64,000 nt of DNA from the NCBI GenBank assembly GCA_963971405.1, contig OZ020491.1, forward strand, positions 5,016,855 through 5,080,854, in the 5' to 3' direction. This document shows positions 25,601-39,800 of the stretch, one piece after another. The notes under the pieces are model-generated. The model was not told the DNA's origin. It made no database searches and was given only the letters and a program-made list of their open reading frames with translations. The translations under genes and the position numbers were made by a program. Numbering within the stretch: position 1 is the stretch's first letter; every line of letters begins with the position of its first letter. Origin of the DNA: Psococerastis gibbosa. Its lineage: Eukaryota; Arthropoda; Insecta; Psocodea; Psocidae.

Positions 25601-27191
25601 TGAATTGTTTGTATGCGATTTAACCTTTTTATTAAACAAAAACAAAAAGACAAACCATGTTCCCCAAATGGTTCGGAACCCACTATAATCAGGAGGTTCA
25701 CCCTGTCAATCAACTCCCCTTTCCCCCGAGGTGAAAGCCTGCCCCTAGGGTGCCTCAAGTTAACAAACAGACTCACTCCCCCCGCCAGGCAGACATGGTT
25801 GCTTAAAGCAGAAATTCTGAAAGCAGCCGTTGGAAACAACAACAACAACAACAACAGAGTGGAACTAGTTTCAGGTTTGCTTTTCTCTCTCCAGTCTCTT
25901 TTTAAATTTTTGAAACCGGTCAAGTTTGGTACCTAGTCCCCCTTACTGCAGCCGTTGGCATATTGACACGGTTGGCCTCCAATTACCGAAGATATGTGGA
26001 TCCCTTAGATTTTTTTATACGATCCGAGTCCAGGCAGGTCTAGTCTTTTGCATACCTGGAGCAGTGCCTGGACTAGTACCTACATCTCAATCAGCAATTT
26101 CAAAAACAGTCAAAAAGACTGTTTCATCCTCATCTCCTCTCATTCGATAGGTTGGGCCTCCTGTGAACAATCGCCAGTTATGTAATCTTTAGTCTTTAGT
26201 CCTATCCTGAAAGGGCTTTACAGTCTAAAGGCATAAATGTTTATGCAATCCACCTGATGCACTTCTTTTCTTTAAATGCCTCTTCTATCGAAGATTGGCG
26301 CATGGCAATTGATGCCATGATGACTGTACTATGGATTTGTAATGCAGTGGTTTCCCGTTGGCGTCGGCATCCCAAGACCGTTGACTTTTCATTGAGTTCC
26401 TCCTCTAGTTTCCCGACCCCAGGAAAAAAGAGTGCCCTGCACAGAAAACACTATGTTGTTCACTTATCCCAGCTCAAACTCGGTGCCGTATCTACTCAGT
26501 GGCCATTAAGCGCTTCCATCTTTACCACGAGGAGGTACAATTGATTAGGGATTTTCGCGTCTTCGCCTCTGAGACCATATGGCATAAGAGCTCAGCTATT
26601 TCGATGGCTTTATGTACACTTGAACTTAAATATTGCGTTGCATACGTAAACATGGAAAAAAACCAACGGAACTTTCCTGAAATATTGGGTTATTTTTCTC
26701 ACATAATTACTGAGTAAGTGTTTGTAAATGGGTTCCGAGCCAACGGACGTCTTATTGACAGTAAGTTTACTTAAATTCAAATTTAGGGTAGGTATAACGC
26801 TCAATAATTCTGCAATTGAACAACATGTACAATATCTCAAAAGTGGGGGGGGGGGCATGGAGGGGCCGGAGAAACTGTTGGGGGGGCCAGGCCCCCTCGG
26901 GCACCCCCATTGCGCCGCCACTGCGTGCCCATACCAATTTCTTCGCTTGATGATCGTCGTTCTTCAAGGGCGACAAAATCACTTGGGAATTGAGATGGGG
27001 GGGGGGGGGAAGTGTAAAGACCTAAGCCATAATCGTTTTGACTATATATATAGTCTTCGTTGTTCGCACTTGTGCGAGTCTCTACACATCATGCGATCGG
27101 TGACCTGTTGTAACTAAACACAGGTATTACCTACAGAGGCGACTGAAGAGGTTATTCGGATACATTCATTGAATTGTTTGTTTGCAAATAG

Positions 27192-27222
<31 letters not shown>

Positions 27223-27770
27223 CTATAGTATAATGCTGACTGGCAAAGCCGTGCCCAGGTTTTGGTTTCGGGGGGGGGGGGGGTGGTCCACTTTTTTTTT
27301 ACGTAATTATATATGAAAGTCCATTCTATTCAGTGTTCAAACTCAAATAAATTTATTCTAATTCTTCAAACAATGCAGGATTATATAAAATGATTAATTG
27401 TATCCCTAAAATATAAAATTAAATTTATATTTATTTAATTTATTTCGGGGGGGGGGGGGTCCGTATTTTTTTATTTCGCCGGTTAACACCCTAAGAAGCT
27501 GTACCCCGGGTTCCTTCAATGTCTCCACAACCAATTACACATAGTCACATAGAAATAGGTCCCTTGTCCAACGCCAACGACCCAGTGGATTTCGGACATT
27601 ATTGCTTTCCAATTTATACGTAGTACAAGGAAAGCTTTGTGACGGTCGAAATTTTCGATTCCGAGATTTCAACGGGTTTACACGTTTTAAGGTCCCAGCA
27701 GGAACCCGAAAAAGTGGTTTTTACGAAATGTCTGCATGTCTGTCTGTCTGTCTGCCTGTCTGTCTGTCGC

Positions 27771-27808
<38 letters not shown>

Positions 27809-30800
27809 GGTTCATCGATTTGCGGGCAAACTTTGATTAAATTTAGCATGTAGGTTCACAAAAATCATACCTCGGGAAAAATGTTTTTATTTTGGGCTAA
27901 CTCAGTTTGGGGGGGTTTTATTCTCCAAAAAAACTCTAAAAAAACGTCTAAAAAAATTATTTCTCAAAAACGGCTCCAACGATTTCTTTTAAATTCACAT
28001 ATATTGTAGTTGTTATTAATGTTGATAAAATGCGGGTGGTCACTTGCACCTTGATAGTTTGCTTCTGGGGTTAAAAAATATAAATAACTAAATTGTAATA
28101 AAAAATGACTAAAAAATAATTTTTCTGCGAAACCTTTCTATCGATGATTTCTAACTTCAGGTATGCTTTAGATGTTAAATTGAGTAACGAAATCGGACAG
28201 GTTGCTTTCCCAGAAAAGTATTTTGATTTGTACAAAAAAATGTTTTTTGAAAAAAATTCACGCTCAAACGCATTGCGTGCCCTGCTTGTATTGCTGTGTG
28301 TTAACGTGTTTCCGTGTTAGTCTGACCTATCTAGAATTTACCTCACCTCCAGTGACGTCAGGTGGACAACCCCCCCCCCCCCCCCCCCAGAGGTATCGGA
28401 AATTTAACCACTGGAAAATTATTTACCATGAAATTACTCATATTCTCTCTCTACTAATGTTGATAAATTGGAAAGCATGTTCGAGTAAACTCGGACCGGT
28501 TTTTTGAATTGTATCCGTATGAACTTTCGGCCATAGGCAAACTCGATGCCAACCTACGCCGGCTACAGGCGATAATGGCCAAGCTGAGACTAGTTTACCA
28601 TTGACGCAATGAAACAGGCGAAAGCATGACTTAACCAAGTAAAGAAACGAGTCGCCCCCGACGTCAGATCCAATTTAAACTTGTTTCACCTTTTCTGACC
28701 ACCTCTTTCATTTCAGGCATTTGTTATAGCCTATACTAGCGATTTCATCCCCAGGATGGTCTACAAATACGTGTACTCCCCCGACCATTCTCTGCATGGC
28801 TACGTTATGTCGTCCCTCTCAGGTAACCACATGATATAAATAGGTAGCGTTCTATATAGATAAGCCGGATGGCAAATGTGAAGCATATGGTGCGCGTGCT
28901 CAATTTAAATTATTTCATTTAGCAATTATGCTCCTAATGCCGAAGTCCTGAGGCAAATGGAGCCGAATGGCTGCTGATGGTTAAGAAACGGAAACTAACA
29001 TACTTCAGCCATGTGATGACGAACGAAATATGTATGTATGTTATAATCCAAGGAAAGATAGAAGGACCGAGGGCTCCCGCCAGAAGAAGAACGTCTTGGC
29101 TCAAAAACCTGCGGCAGTGGTTTACCAAGAGCAGCACTCTCAAAGAAAGGGCGGATTTTGCCTCCAATTTAGGGGGGGGGGGGTCGTCAGCGGGCAGGTT
29201 CAGTCGATTATAACATTAAAAAACATAATAATTTTTAATTCCCACTGTAAACGCATATTGTTATCTAGTGTAAGTTAATTTATTTGGGGGGGGGGTCCGG
29301 ACCCTCTGACCCCCGCCCTAAAATCTGCCCTTGTCTCAAAGGTCCTATTTAAAGAAGAGGAATTAATTTCATCTATCGTACGAGGAAATGAACAGGCTGT
29401 GGGCTTAGAAGCGACTTTTTACTCGTGACTGGATTGTGTTCTAATTTACTTCTTATTTTTGGGATGCAGCGTTCAACACATCCGAGTACCTAGACACCAT
29501 GGGCAGTGGTCCAGATGACCCAGACCCCCCGGTCTGCTACTACCGGGGGAGTCACTACAACACGCCCGGGGAGCCCCAAGTGCTCACTCAGCATACCGCC
29601 ACGCCGAGCGCTCTTGACTGGCATATCGTAGCCGCGAGGCTAGCCTTCATTGTCATCTTTGAGGTGAGTTATTAGGAGATGCCAGCCCAAGTGTCTACAA
29701 CACGTAGGCTACAGGAGAGACCCAGCATCTAGACCTATCATACCCACGAAGGCGCAAGCTTTCGTTGTCATCTTCGAGGTGAGTCTTGAGGAGATCTCCA
29801 AGTTGAAGCCTCAAGAACACCTAAAGGCAGTGCCGGGTTTGACCTTGTGGGGGCCCCTCGGCCGCAATTGTGGGTTGAATCTCGGGCAGAATAGTCTTAT
29901 TCCCTTACACGAATATTCCACAATGATTTTATAAAATAGAGACTGAGGATCCAAAATACAATACAATACAATACAATAAAAATACATAATAGATTAACGC
30001 GATTAATCATTAATGCCACGGCGAGTTCCAATTTCCCGCCAAATAAAGTTTATTTATTTGGTTTAGTTTGTTGTTTTCATTTTTTTAGTCTATTGCGATT
30101 TCGTATTTTGGGGCTTTTTGGTGCCCCTTTTTCGTGGGGACCCTGAATCCGACCGACACTGCCTACAGGAGAGACCCAGCATCTAGATTCTAGACCTATC
30201 ATACCCAAGAAGACGGTTCTTTCCGGGCTTTCAGAAGCTGTTACCAAACGATGTTAGGGTCGGGCTGCCGGGTACATGCTATGTATAGGAGTGTTTCTTC
30301 TACTTCTTCTAGTCTAATTACATATTTATTTATTTCAGTATTTAAGGTTGATTTTTCATAGAAATTAGGCTGGGTACAAAAAACGCGTAGTGAAGGTGTT
30401 GTAGTGATGTGCTGAATGCGCAATGGCTGTTTGATAAACGAGGCGGCTTGGCACTAACGTGCGCGGTGTGCCAACCGATCAGACCTTTCATAAATTATTC
30501 TTACAATATAATAATATAGGCTAGGTTTACCTGTGGCAATTTTGCATATAATTAGCCTAATTTTAATGGTACGCAGGCCAGTCACTGCACATTAATCTAT
30601 CAGCTGTCAATATTAGATAGGAGACAAATTGATGCAACTTACGGTAGTTATTTAAGTTAATTGTAGTGGCATGCAGGGTATATCTACTGTACATTAATTC
30701 TTTAAACTGTCAATGCGTTGACAGGAGATAAATTAATGTAGCATACACCTACAGTAGCGATTTAGCTTAATGTTAGTGGCATGCAGGGAGCGGGATTTTG

Positions 30801-33800
30801 CTACCGTACATTAATTCATCAAACTGTCAATGCATTGATAAAGTACCGGGACGACAGAACCCGTACTGCCCGACTACAATGGGACGGCACTAGGAACACT
30901 TATAAAAATTCGAATAAACTCCGTGTTCCGCTTATGCAAGTTTTCGAATAAACAAAGTGTTCCAAGTGCCATCCTCTCGTGGTTGGGTAATACGATGCAT
31001 GCAGTCCTACTTATCGATTAATTAAGGCTGAGTGTTCAAAATGTTTTGTAAACAGGAAATTATCGTACTTTTTGCACGAAATTAATTAAGTGCTCGTTCC
31101 ACAGCCACAAAGATATAAAAGGGAACAGATGAAAAAATCTTAAAAAATACGAGCTTTCTGTAAAAGCTGTCTATTTCCCTTACAGATTTACAACTGTGCT
31201 ACAAAATGGGTTTAAGGCTCTTTATCCAATTTTTTTTAAGGTAATAATATTTCAGTTCAGAAAATATAAACTTCCTGCGATAACTTGGATTTTTTATGAG
31301 CATTTTATCTGTTCACTTTGTTATCTTTGTATCTGTGGAATGTGCAATAAATTATTTTCGTACAAAAAGCAGCAAAATTTCTTGTTTACAAATCATTTTG
31401 AACACTCAGCCTTAAGTACCGTATAATAATAAATGGTAAATAATGGTCCCGTGTATTGCAGCATTATATGATATAATATAATATGGTATTATATGGTATA
31501 TGATAACAGTGCCGGGTTCGGCCTTGCGGGGGCCCGTGGGCCGGAATGGTGTGGGGGCCTTTTTCGGGGCAAAAAAGTCTTATACCCTTATACGAATATT
31601 CCACTATCAATTATAAAATTGAGATGCAGTGTGCAAAATCCCGCCAAATATACGTATTGACAAGTTTATTTGCTTTAGTTTATTGTTTTAGTTTTTTTAA
31701 TCTATTGTAATTTTGTATTTGCTGCCTTTTGTAGAGGCCCTAGATCCATGCGCCTCCTGGCCCCATAGCCAAACCCGGCACTGTATAACACTGAAATTAA
31801 ACTAACTTATATTGAAGGGGCAGCCTCCTTGTTATAACCAAAATTTGAGGATTTAAAAAAATGTGGACTATGTGGGATTCGTGCCCACGATCTGTGCCTA
31901 ACCAGGGCATCGTCCCGTGGTTAAATATCGGCGGCCTATAAATTTTCCCTATTCTAAAGCACCGGATTGGTCAATGGGACAATTGCATAGTGTACAATAA
32001 TATATATTGGGCAGGCCAATAATATGGCACTACGTAATGATAATGTAGCCTAATGGTATACAATACATTGTCATACATACAATATCTTCAAAACAACAAT
32101 AACAACAAAAAAACAATTTATCAAAACCTAAACCTTGCTTTTGAAAGCACCCTGTTCTGTTTTTAGGGAGATTCATCTACCTATTGAGATGGCGACCAAT
32201 GTTCGACTTTCGGAAAATTTCTTCACAACTTTTCATTTCATGACCCCCTGAGCCTAAAACCACGCTCCGCTCAAAATGTTATATATATACATATATGCAT
32301 ATATATGTATGTCTGTCTCTATATATATGTATATATATATAATACATACATATACTGTATGTATATTATATATTGTATATGTATGTACATATCGATTTTA
32401 TGAAACACTAACTTCCGTAAATATTTTCCGATTTTCATGACACTTGGCACAAAAATTGATCATAGAAATGTCTTGATCGAGTTCGTTAACCAGTTAAGTT
32501 AGATCCACTATTTAGTTACAAGATGGCGGCCGATTTAAACCTTGTATAATTCATATCCACAGTTAACATTGGTTGCAGAGGAATGAATTAAAATCTGACT
32601 GAAAGTCCGTATTATTATCTACGATAATGGTAATTACCACTTTTTACGACAAATCAACCATTTTAAGATGGCATCCAGTCAAAGTGAAAATAATTTGATA
32701 AATAAAAGTTCATAGTCGGCATTGTGGTTCGAAATTTGGAACACAAAAGTGTTTTGTGGTCGGGAAAATAATGAAGTATTTTTTATTTGTTACGTAGGTA
32801 GCGTAGAGGAAAAGCAGGGTCTGCGGAATCTGCAGCCTGATCGAGGCGATTATTATACCGGTATTTATTTAATCCCCTGGTATTAAAAATGTAAGCAAGA
32901 TAATTTTATAATGGAAAGTGCTATTCAAAATTTGTTTGTTTACAGTTATAATCCTAGGGTATTTATTTAACCCCGGTATTATAATCTCCTCGATCAAGCT
33001 GCAGATCGGCCAGAGCCGGAAGGGATTTTTTAACTCTATTTAGCACCTAAAACATGCCAGAAGTTAATAAGTATGGTTCCTCAACAAAAGTAATTTTTTC
33101 AGTCATTTTTCATGAATACATTTTCAATAAATAAAATATCATTGACGTTATATAAATATGCGGTATATAAATTGTCACAAAATGTAATTGTCTTATTGTT
33201 GGAATTAAAGATTAAAGAAAAAATATTAAAAAGTGGATATTTAGCCTAAGTTTAGTAGCCTGTAGACCAGGTACTGTACATTAATTAAAGACTGTCAATG
33301 CGTCGACAGAAGTTAATTAATGCAGCTTACACCTACAAAAGGTATTTAGCTTAACTGTAGTGGCATCCAGATTGTATGGCTACTGATCATTAATTCATCA
33401 CACTGTCAAGGCATTGACAGGCTACTGATTAATTCATGGTAATTACGGTAGCTGGCTTTTATTAAAATTAGGCGATAAAATTAGAGATTTTCACGTCTTC
33501 GCCTTTGAGACCATAAGGTATTACTCAGAAGCTCAGTTACTTTGAACGAACATTAATAGACTCATCAAAATAGGATATTTAGACAGATTCCTAACAAATT
33601 TAAGCTGGAGTACCTTCGAAAATTTCACCAAGTCGGCGTCCCTGTCTGCAGGACTCCTTGCTAGACCGTAGACTGCTAAAGATGAATTTTGTTTAAACTG
33701 CCTAAAATTTCATGTGAATAAAATGAATATCATTAAATTTACAGCCGCATTATTGATCAGATACGAGTGCCTAATAACTACGATATCGTACATCTTTTGG

Positions 33801-36800
33801 CACCCTAACACTCGCAGTGTTTGCGTCACACTATAAACAATGTCGTAGGTGTCCACATCTTGATATATCGTACACCCTATACACTATACCTTTAAACGAT
33901 GCTCTGTCTAGATATATCGTATTATCTTTTGCAGTATCTTTCAGCTTCTGCAATTACGATCATGATGAATAGGCTACATCGTCGCATTTTGCACACCTAC
34001 AGCTAATAATAAACCTTAGGCCTGTTTGTAGTGCCTATACATTTCTCAATACTGCTCTTTCCCTATCTCTTCCATAATTTATTCCCAAAGAAGTGAGTTA
34101 TTTTTACATACTATGGACAGTTTCGCATTACAATTTTTATAACATTAGGGTATACCTTAATGTGTTATTGACATTGATAATTAAATAAGAATTATTATAC
34201 TTACAATATAATTTATAGGCTATGCGCTAAGAAGATGTGCAAGATGCAAAGTGCAACAGGTGTTGCTAAGATGTTGAAGAACTGCTGGCACTGCTCTGGG
34301 CTGCTGTGGGCATTACTTGATTTAATGTTGCAGAATAATGCATTTATTATTTATTTAATAATGTGTTGCCTGGAGAGACCAAGACAGGTAGTATAGATTA
34401 GAGTTCTATAAAGGAGAGAGAACAATCACTTTCCGCTATTCGCTATTTCCTATTCTTTTAATTTTAAGTGCCACCAGTCTCATTGGCCAGCCAATGAAGA
34501 AACGTGACAAGTTGCCCCAGACATTTTTTGGCCCCGGAAAAGCGTTAATGTCTCCTGATTTTTCTGGATTTCCTTTTCCGGATCGAAGCTATGGAATTTT
34601 TGAGATTTGAAACCGTAGAACGTTTTTCTCCCTGTTGTTGCAGCATATTGTATTCGCAGTGGCGGGTGTGATATCGTACGTCATCCCGGACATGCCGGCT
34701 GCGGTCAAGACCCAGAGACAGAGGGAGAGGCTACTAGCTAAAGAGGCGCGCTACGAAAGGGGGCTCAAGTCATCGAGGGAGGACGATATCCTGTCGGCTA
34801 TTAAGGACAACAACCATCATAAGATTGAAAATATACTCCGGAGAGGTAAGTCTTGTGCCTGTTATAGTGCATTAATTTTTTATCAACTAAAATACACGAA
34901 GGAGGAAAATACCAGGAAGCATTAGGCCTGTATAGAATTGAAGCCGGAGATGATAATGATGAATAATGAGAAAGATAAATTTACCGGTGGACTGGAACTG
35001 ATAATTGATGATGATAATGATTACGATGTTGACCATAATGATGATGGATGATGACGATGACGATGTTGATAATGATGATGNNNNNNNNNNNNNNNNNNNN
35101 NNNNNNNNNNNNNNNNNNNNNNNNNNNNNNNNNNNNNNNNNNNNNNNNNNNNNNNNNNNNNNNNNNNNNNNNNNNNNNNNNNNNNNNNNNNNNNNNNNNN
35201 NNNNNNNNNNNNNNNNNNNNNNNNNNNNNNNNNNNNNNNNNNNNNNNNNNNNNNNNNNNNNNNNNNNNNNNNNNNNNNNNTAATGATGATGATGATGGAG
35301 GAGGCTTACCGGCGGACTGGACTTGATGATTGATGACGATGATGGAGGAGGCTTACCAGTGGACTGGAACAGATTAGTGATGGTGATAATGCTGCTGCTG
35401 CTGCTGCTGCTGTCGATGATGATGGTGATGATAATGATGTCTGATTACCATGATGGAGGAGGCTATCCCATGGACTGGAACTAACAAACTGACAATAATA
35501 GTGATGGCGATGATGATAATGATAATAATGACAATGATGTAGGAGGCTTACCTGCGGATTGGAACTGATGATTGATGAAGACGACGACGAGGAATTAGAA
35601 TGATGATGATAATGATGATAATGATAATTATGACGAAGATGGAGAGGGCTTATCAGTGGACTGGAACTGATGATTGATGATGACAACGACAACGACGGCG
35701 ATGACGCGACGATGATGATGAAATTGTGGAGATGATTTCGATTCAAGAAAGAAAGAAAGAAATTTTCGATTAAGTCGACCCAAGCTAGAACTTTATTTAT
35801 AGCTGAATACTGATATACAATAGGTACCAGAACTATATCCTTATATTTTTAGCGGTTTGGTTTTGGTCTCTGTTTTGGTCAAATTAATTTGAGTCATGAG
35901 AACGTGCTTGTGGTTGGGAGAAGTAAATGGATATCTTGTAACGTGCAATATGAGGTTTGCTAGGTATAATGATTTCACATGCGTTGCTAAGAGAACGTCC
36001 GTTTAACCTAACCGGAGTATCATAAAATGGAACTATTAAGTTATTAGTAAGTTGTTATTCATATGTTATGTTTAATTTTAGGAACGTATCATATCCTCAA
36101 TTCTACCACTTCATCATCTAATCAAGTTTGTTTACAAATAAAAGAAACGTTAGCCATTGCGACGAAAGTAATGTGTCAATGTCTGTAGGCTTAATAATAA
36201 TTTCCTGAAGGACTCTTTATCAATCTAAGCCTATTGGTCCCTTGTCCAACACCAACGACCCCATGGATTTAGGAAATTATTTGTATTGCTTCTTCTAATT
36301 TTTGGGCATTGGGAAACTGGTATACGTTCTTGATGTAAATCTACACCGGCTACAAGCGATAATGGACAAGCTGAGACAAGCTTACCAATGAAGAATGACT
36401 TAACCAAGTACAGAATACGAGTCTCGATCCGTAGGCTTGCTATATGCTTCTTAATTTAACTCAATGCATATTCCATGCATACGGCTATCTGTGCGCTAAA
36501 CCCACCGTGCCGTACTCGCATGCTACTTTACAACCTCGAAGTACCGCTTGTCAAAATCGGCATACTCTGGCAGGTATTCTTATGACCTGAACCAGCTATA
36601 GCTATCAAGCCTGATAATACAAGACCCCCAGTCAGCCTGTCTAATCACGCTAAAACCGGGTTCCCGGGTTTTGGATTTGGCACATTTATGTATATAAGGC
36701 GGTATGACGCGCATGCGCTGCATACTAATTAAATACCAAATATCTAATCAATCTATAAGTACCTAAGTACCTACCGAGTTCATTTTGCATGGTATTGGCC

Positions 36801-39800
36801 AATTAATATACAGTAGCTAAAATACTAGTATAATGAACTGGGAGGTGGAGCTATAAAAAAAATCAAAGTGTTTTGACACTGAGACTTGAATTTTTGCTTT
36901 TGTAACTCGTAAGAGCCGCAAAGACCTAAACCCTCAGGCCCCACTAGTCAGAAAAAAGTCTGAAAATGTCTGACCGCAGATGTTGACGAAACGTTTGGAA
37001 TTACGCATTCAGAACGACCACGGCCTATCATCCCAGATTCTACTGCTTTGTCAGGTAACTCCAGCCGTGAAAGCCTTTGTAATATTATATAATCTGGGAT
37101 ACGTACGTTCATGGTAGTAAGTCAAGCCCCTACACCTCCATAATGATTTGCTTGCGGAAGTGGGGACCAATAGAAGATCCCCCATCTTTTGGCCTCACAT
37201 TTTCGCGCCAAATTAAACCATAGTTATCTTATAGTACCTAACCCAAAATTTTTAAAACAAAAAAAATGTGTCTTTATTAAATATTTAGGCTGTCTAACTT
37301 CATTATTATAATTAATATGCTTTCCCAAAATAGCTGAAAATTATGTGGATTAAAAATAAACAATAGCATCAAAAACGTTCAATCATCCATAACAGCAACT
37401 GTACTGTACCTAATGAAATTTAAAATGTAGCAATTCCAAAATTAAATTACAGGCAGTAACAACAGGGCAACAAAAAGGTGTTTTCTCTTAGTTTTTAAAT
37501 AAAATACAGAATACCACCTGCTGTGTGCCCAAAAATGGCGGAAATCAAATGACCATGCGACACTAGCGCCAATGGTACTTCTAGTATATTATATTAGAAG
37601 TTCTTTGCAGTAAGTACAGAAAAACGCAGCCATTTTCCAAATGGGTGGACATTCTTATGGAGATGACGTCTGGTTTCGATAAAGTGCAATGTTTTTGCAA
37701 CACAATAATACGGGCGTAGGCGTCTGTAGCATTCCAGTCCCTCATTCACGTTTCCTTGAATGGAGCGACGTCTGTGACGGCGCGGTGGGATATCAGATAA
37801 TGCGGGGCCGCCTTTCAGACCATTTATCTTCCTCAAAATCTTTTTCCATTCTGTGGCAAATCATGCGCGATGACACTGCTCCTCGCTTTATGCAAATATG
37901 TCTACTTGCATGGCTGGTATGTATGGCATGCATTTTTTGTAGTGTTGATTTGATTTGATTTGGTATATTACCGCCAAAGGGGAAGGTTCTCGAGTACTGA
38001 TGTGGGTTATGTATTTCCGTTCTTCTCTTTCTTCTTCTTCTTCTTCTTCTTCTTCTTCTTCTTCTTCTTCTTCTTCTTCTTCTTCTTCTTCTTCTTCTTC
38101 TTCTTCTTCTTTGTGCCTGCTGCTCTAAAGGAGTTTTTTGCTTTCAGCATTTCTGCTTTAAGCAATCCTGTCAGCCTGGCGGGGGGAGTGAGTCTGTTTA
38201 TTAACTTGAGGCACCCTATAAGGGCAGACTCCTTCACGTGGGGGAGAAGGGGACCTCCTGATTATAGTGGATTCCGAACCACTTGGGGAACATAGTAAAG
38301 TCACACAATTAATTCAGAGGTGACCAGAACTCGACACGCACTCAGACTGACTAGTATAGTCTCAGCACGTTATCATGTCCCACCATGTTGCCCTGCCAAC
38401 GCTGTGCACACTAGCAAGTTTACTTGTTTTTTTAACGAGGATGTTCCTCTTTCTCTGCCACAGACCAACAATAACATATCGAAGGGATTAGTACTGAATT
38501 ATCCTACCATTAATTAAAATAAATGCACTTACCAGGGTAAAGGGGTAAGATTTAAATTCTGCTCACTGTCGACTGTTGAGACAACTGATTGCTTCATTGT
38601 CTTTGTTAAACATAGGGGGACAACTTCGATAGTCTTATCATTTTCATTATACCTACGACGTTGTTTATTAGATTTATCATACTAGTATTATCCTTAAATT
38701 CTACAATAAAATATAAGATAAATACCTGCTGATTAAACGCACGGTGTCATCGTTTAATTGTATAGTCATAGTTGTAAAATTGTCTCATTAGTTTTGGTGT
38801 CATAGACTCATAGAGAAGCAAGTGCCAAAAAAATAATATATTTCCAGTAGACTGGGCCCTTCTATTCTTTAAAGCTTCAGAAGGTTTCAACTTACCTGCC
38901 TAACTCGTGGGTCGGCGGCCTTTTTCGTTGATTTCGATCTTCACCAGGTTGACCTGTCTCTTGTTCTACCATTTGTTATGAATAGGGCCCTTGTTAGTTA
39001 GGTTTTATATTCTCGATGTCAACTAGTCGCTTGACCTGAAACCCATTTGGAATTTTTTCTATATGTGTCTACTTATAATAGGCCTATTGAACTGTCGTGT
39101 AGGCACGTTAAGTTGTGACCTCCATCTACCATTACGTTGCAGGTCTTCTTAATTTCAATATGAAAAAGATAGCAAAACGTGTTCTTTTTCATTTAACACA
39201 TTGTAAAAGATAGGCAACGTGGTTTTGAATTAAAACAAGTAGTGGCGTCTTTTATATTTGTACATTGATTGAGATTGAGGGTGATGTATTTATAGGTACC
39301 TCATTGAATCATCGAGAGGCAAATTATTTGAAATCACAGTCTGCCTTAATCGAATGTTTTCCTATGTATAAGGAGTATTCACTGTGTTGGGCTTACCCTA
39401 ACGGAAAGTAGGAAACTCAGGTAAGTAATTAGATTACTCGTGACTTCGTGGTATTTCATTTTAATAAACAAAAAATAACAAAAACAATAACAAAAACTTA
39501 AAAACAAGTTTTTCTAAAACTCTAAGTTTTTGTTATTTTTTGTTTAATAAAATGAAATACCACGAAGTCACGAGTAATCTAATTATTTATGTTAAAACAG
39601 CTAGTCTTGCTGAACAACTCAAAATCTATAGGAACATGAACCCCGTAGCTCCTTCATTTTTTGGTCTGGTTAAACTTCATAAACCCAATCAACCTATCCG
39701 CCCAGTAGTTTCGTATAACAGTGCCCCAGCCAGCAAAGTAGCTAGTTTTCTCAACAAACACATTCGCGAGCTATCAAACTTCACACCCCGCCACAGCGTC

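Noticed and set aside
27602-27853. Cys-rich ORFs (VCLSVCLS repeats), also at 21682-22101 and 21693-21905
   Set aside because: They translate the TCTG microsatellite inside repeat R2.
35306-35746. Ser/His-rich 146-codon ORF
   Set aside because: It is a minus-strand reading of the GAT minisatellite next to the gap.
37594-37958. Two overlapping ORFs of 80-89 codons
   Set aside because: No recognisable domain, no start or splice context, and no similarity to the anoctamin tail. I could not support either as a gene.
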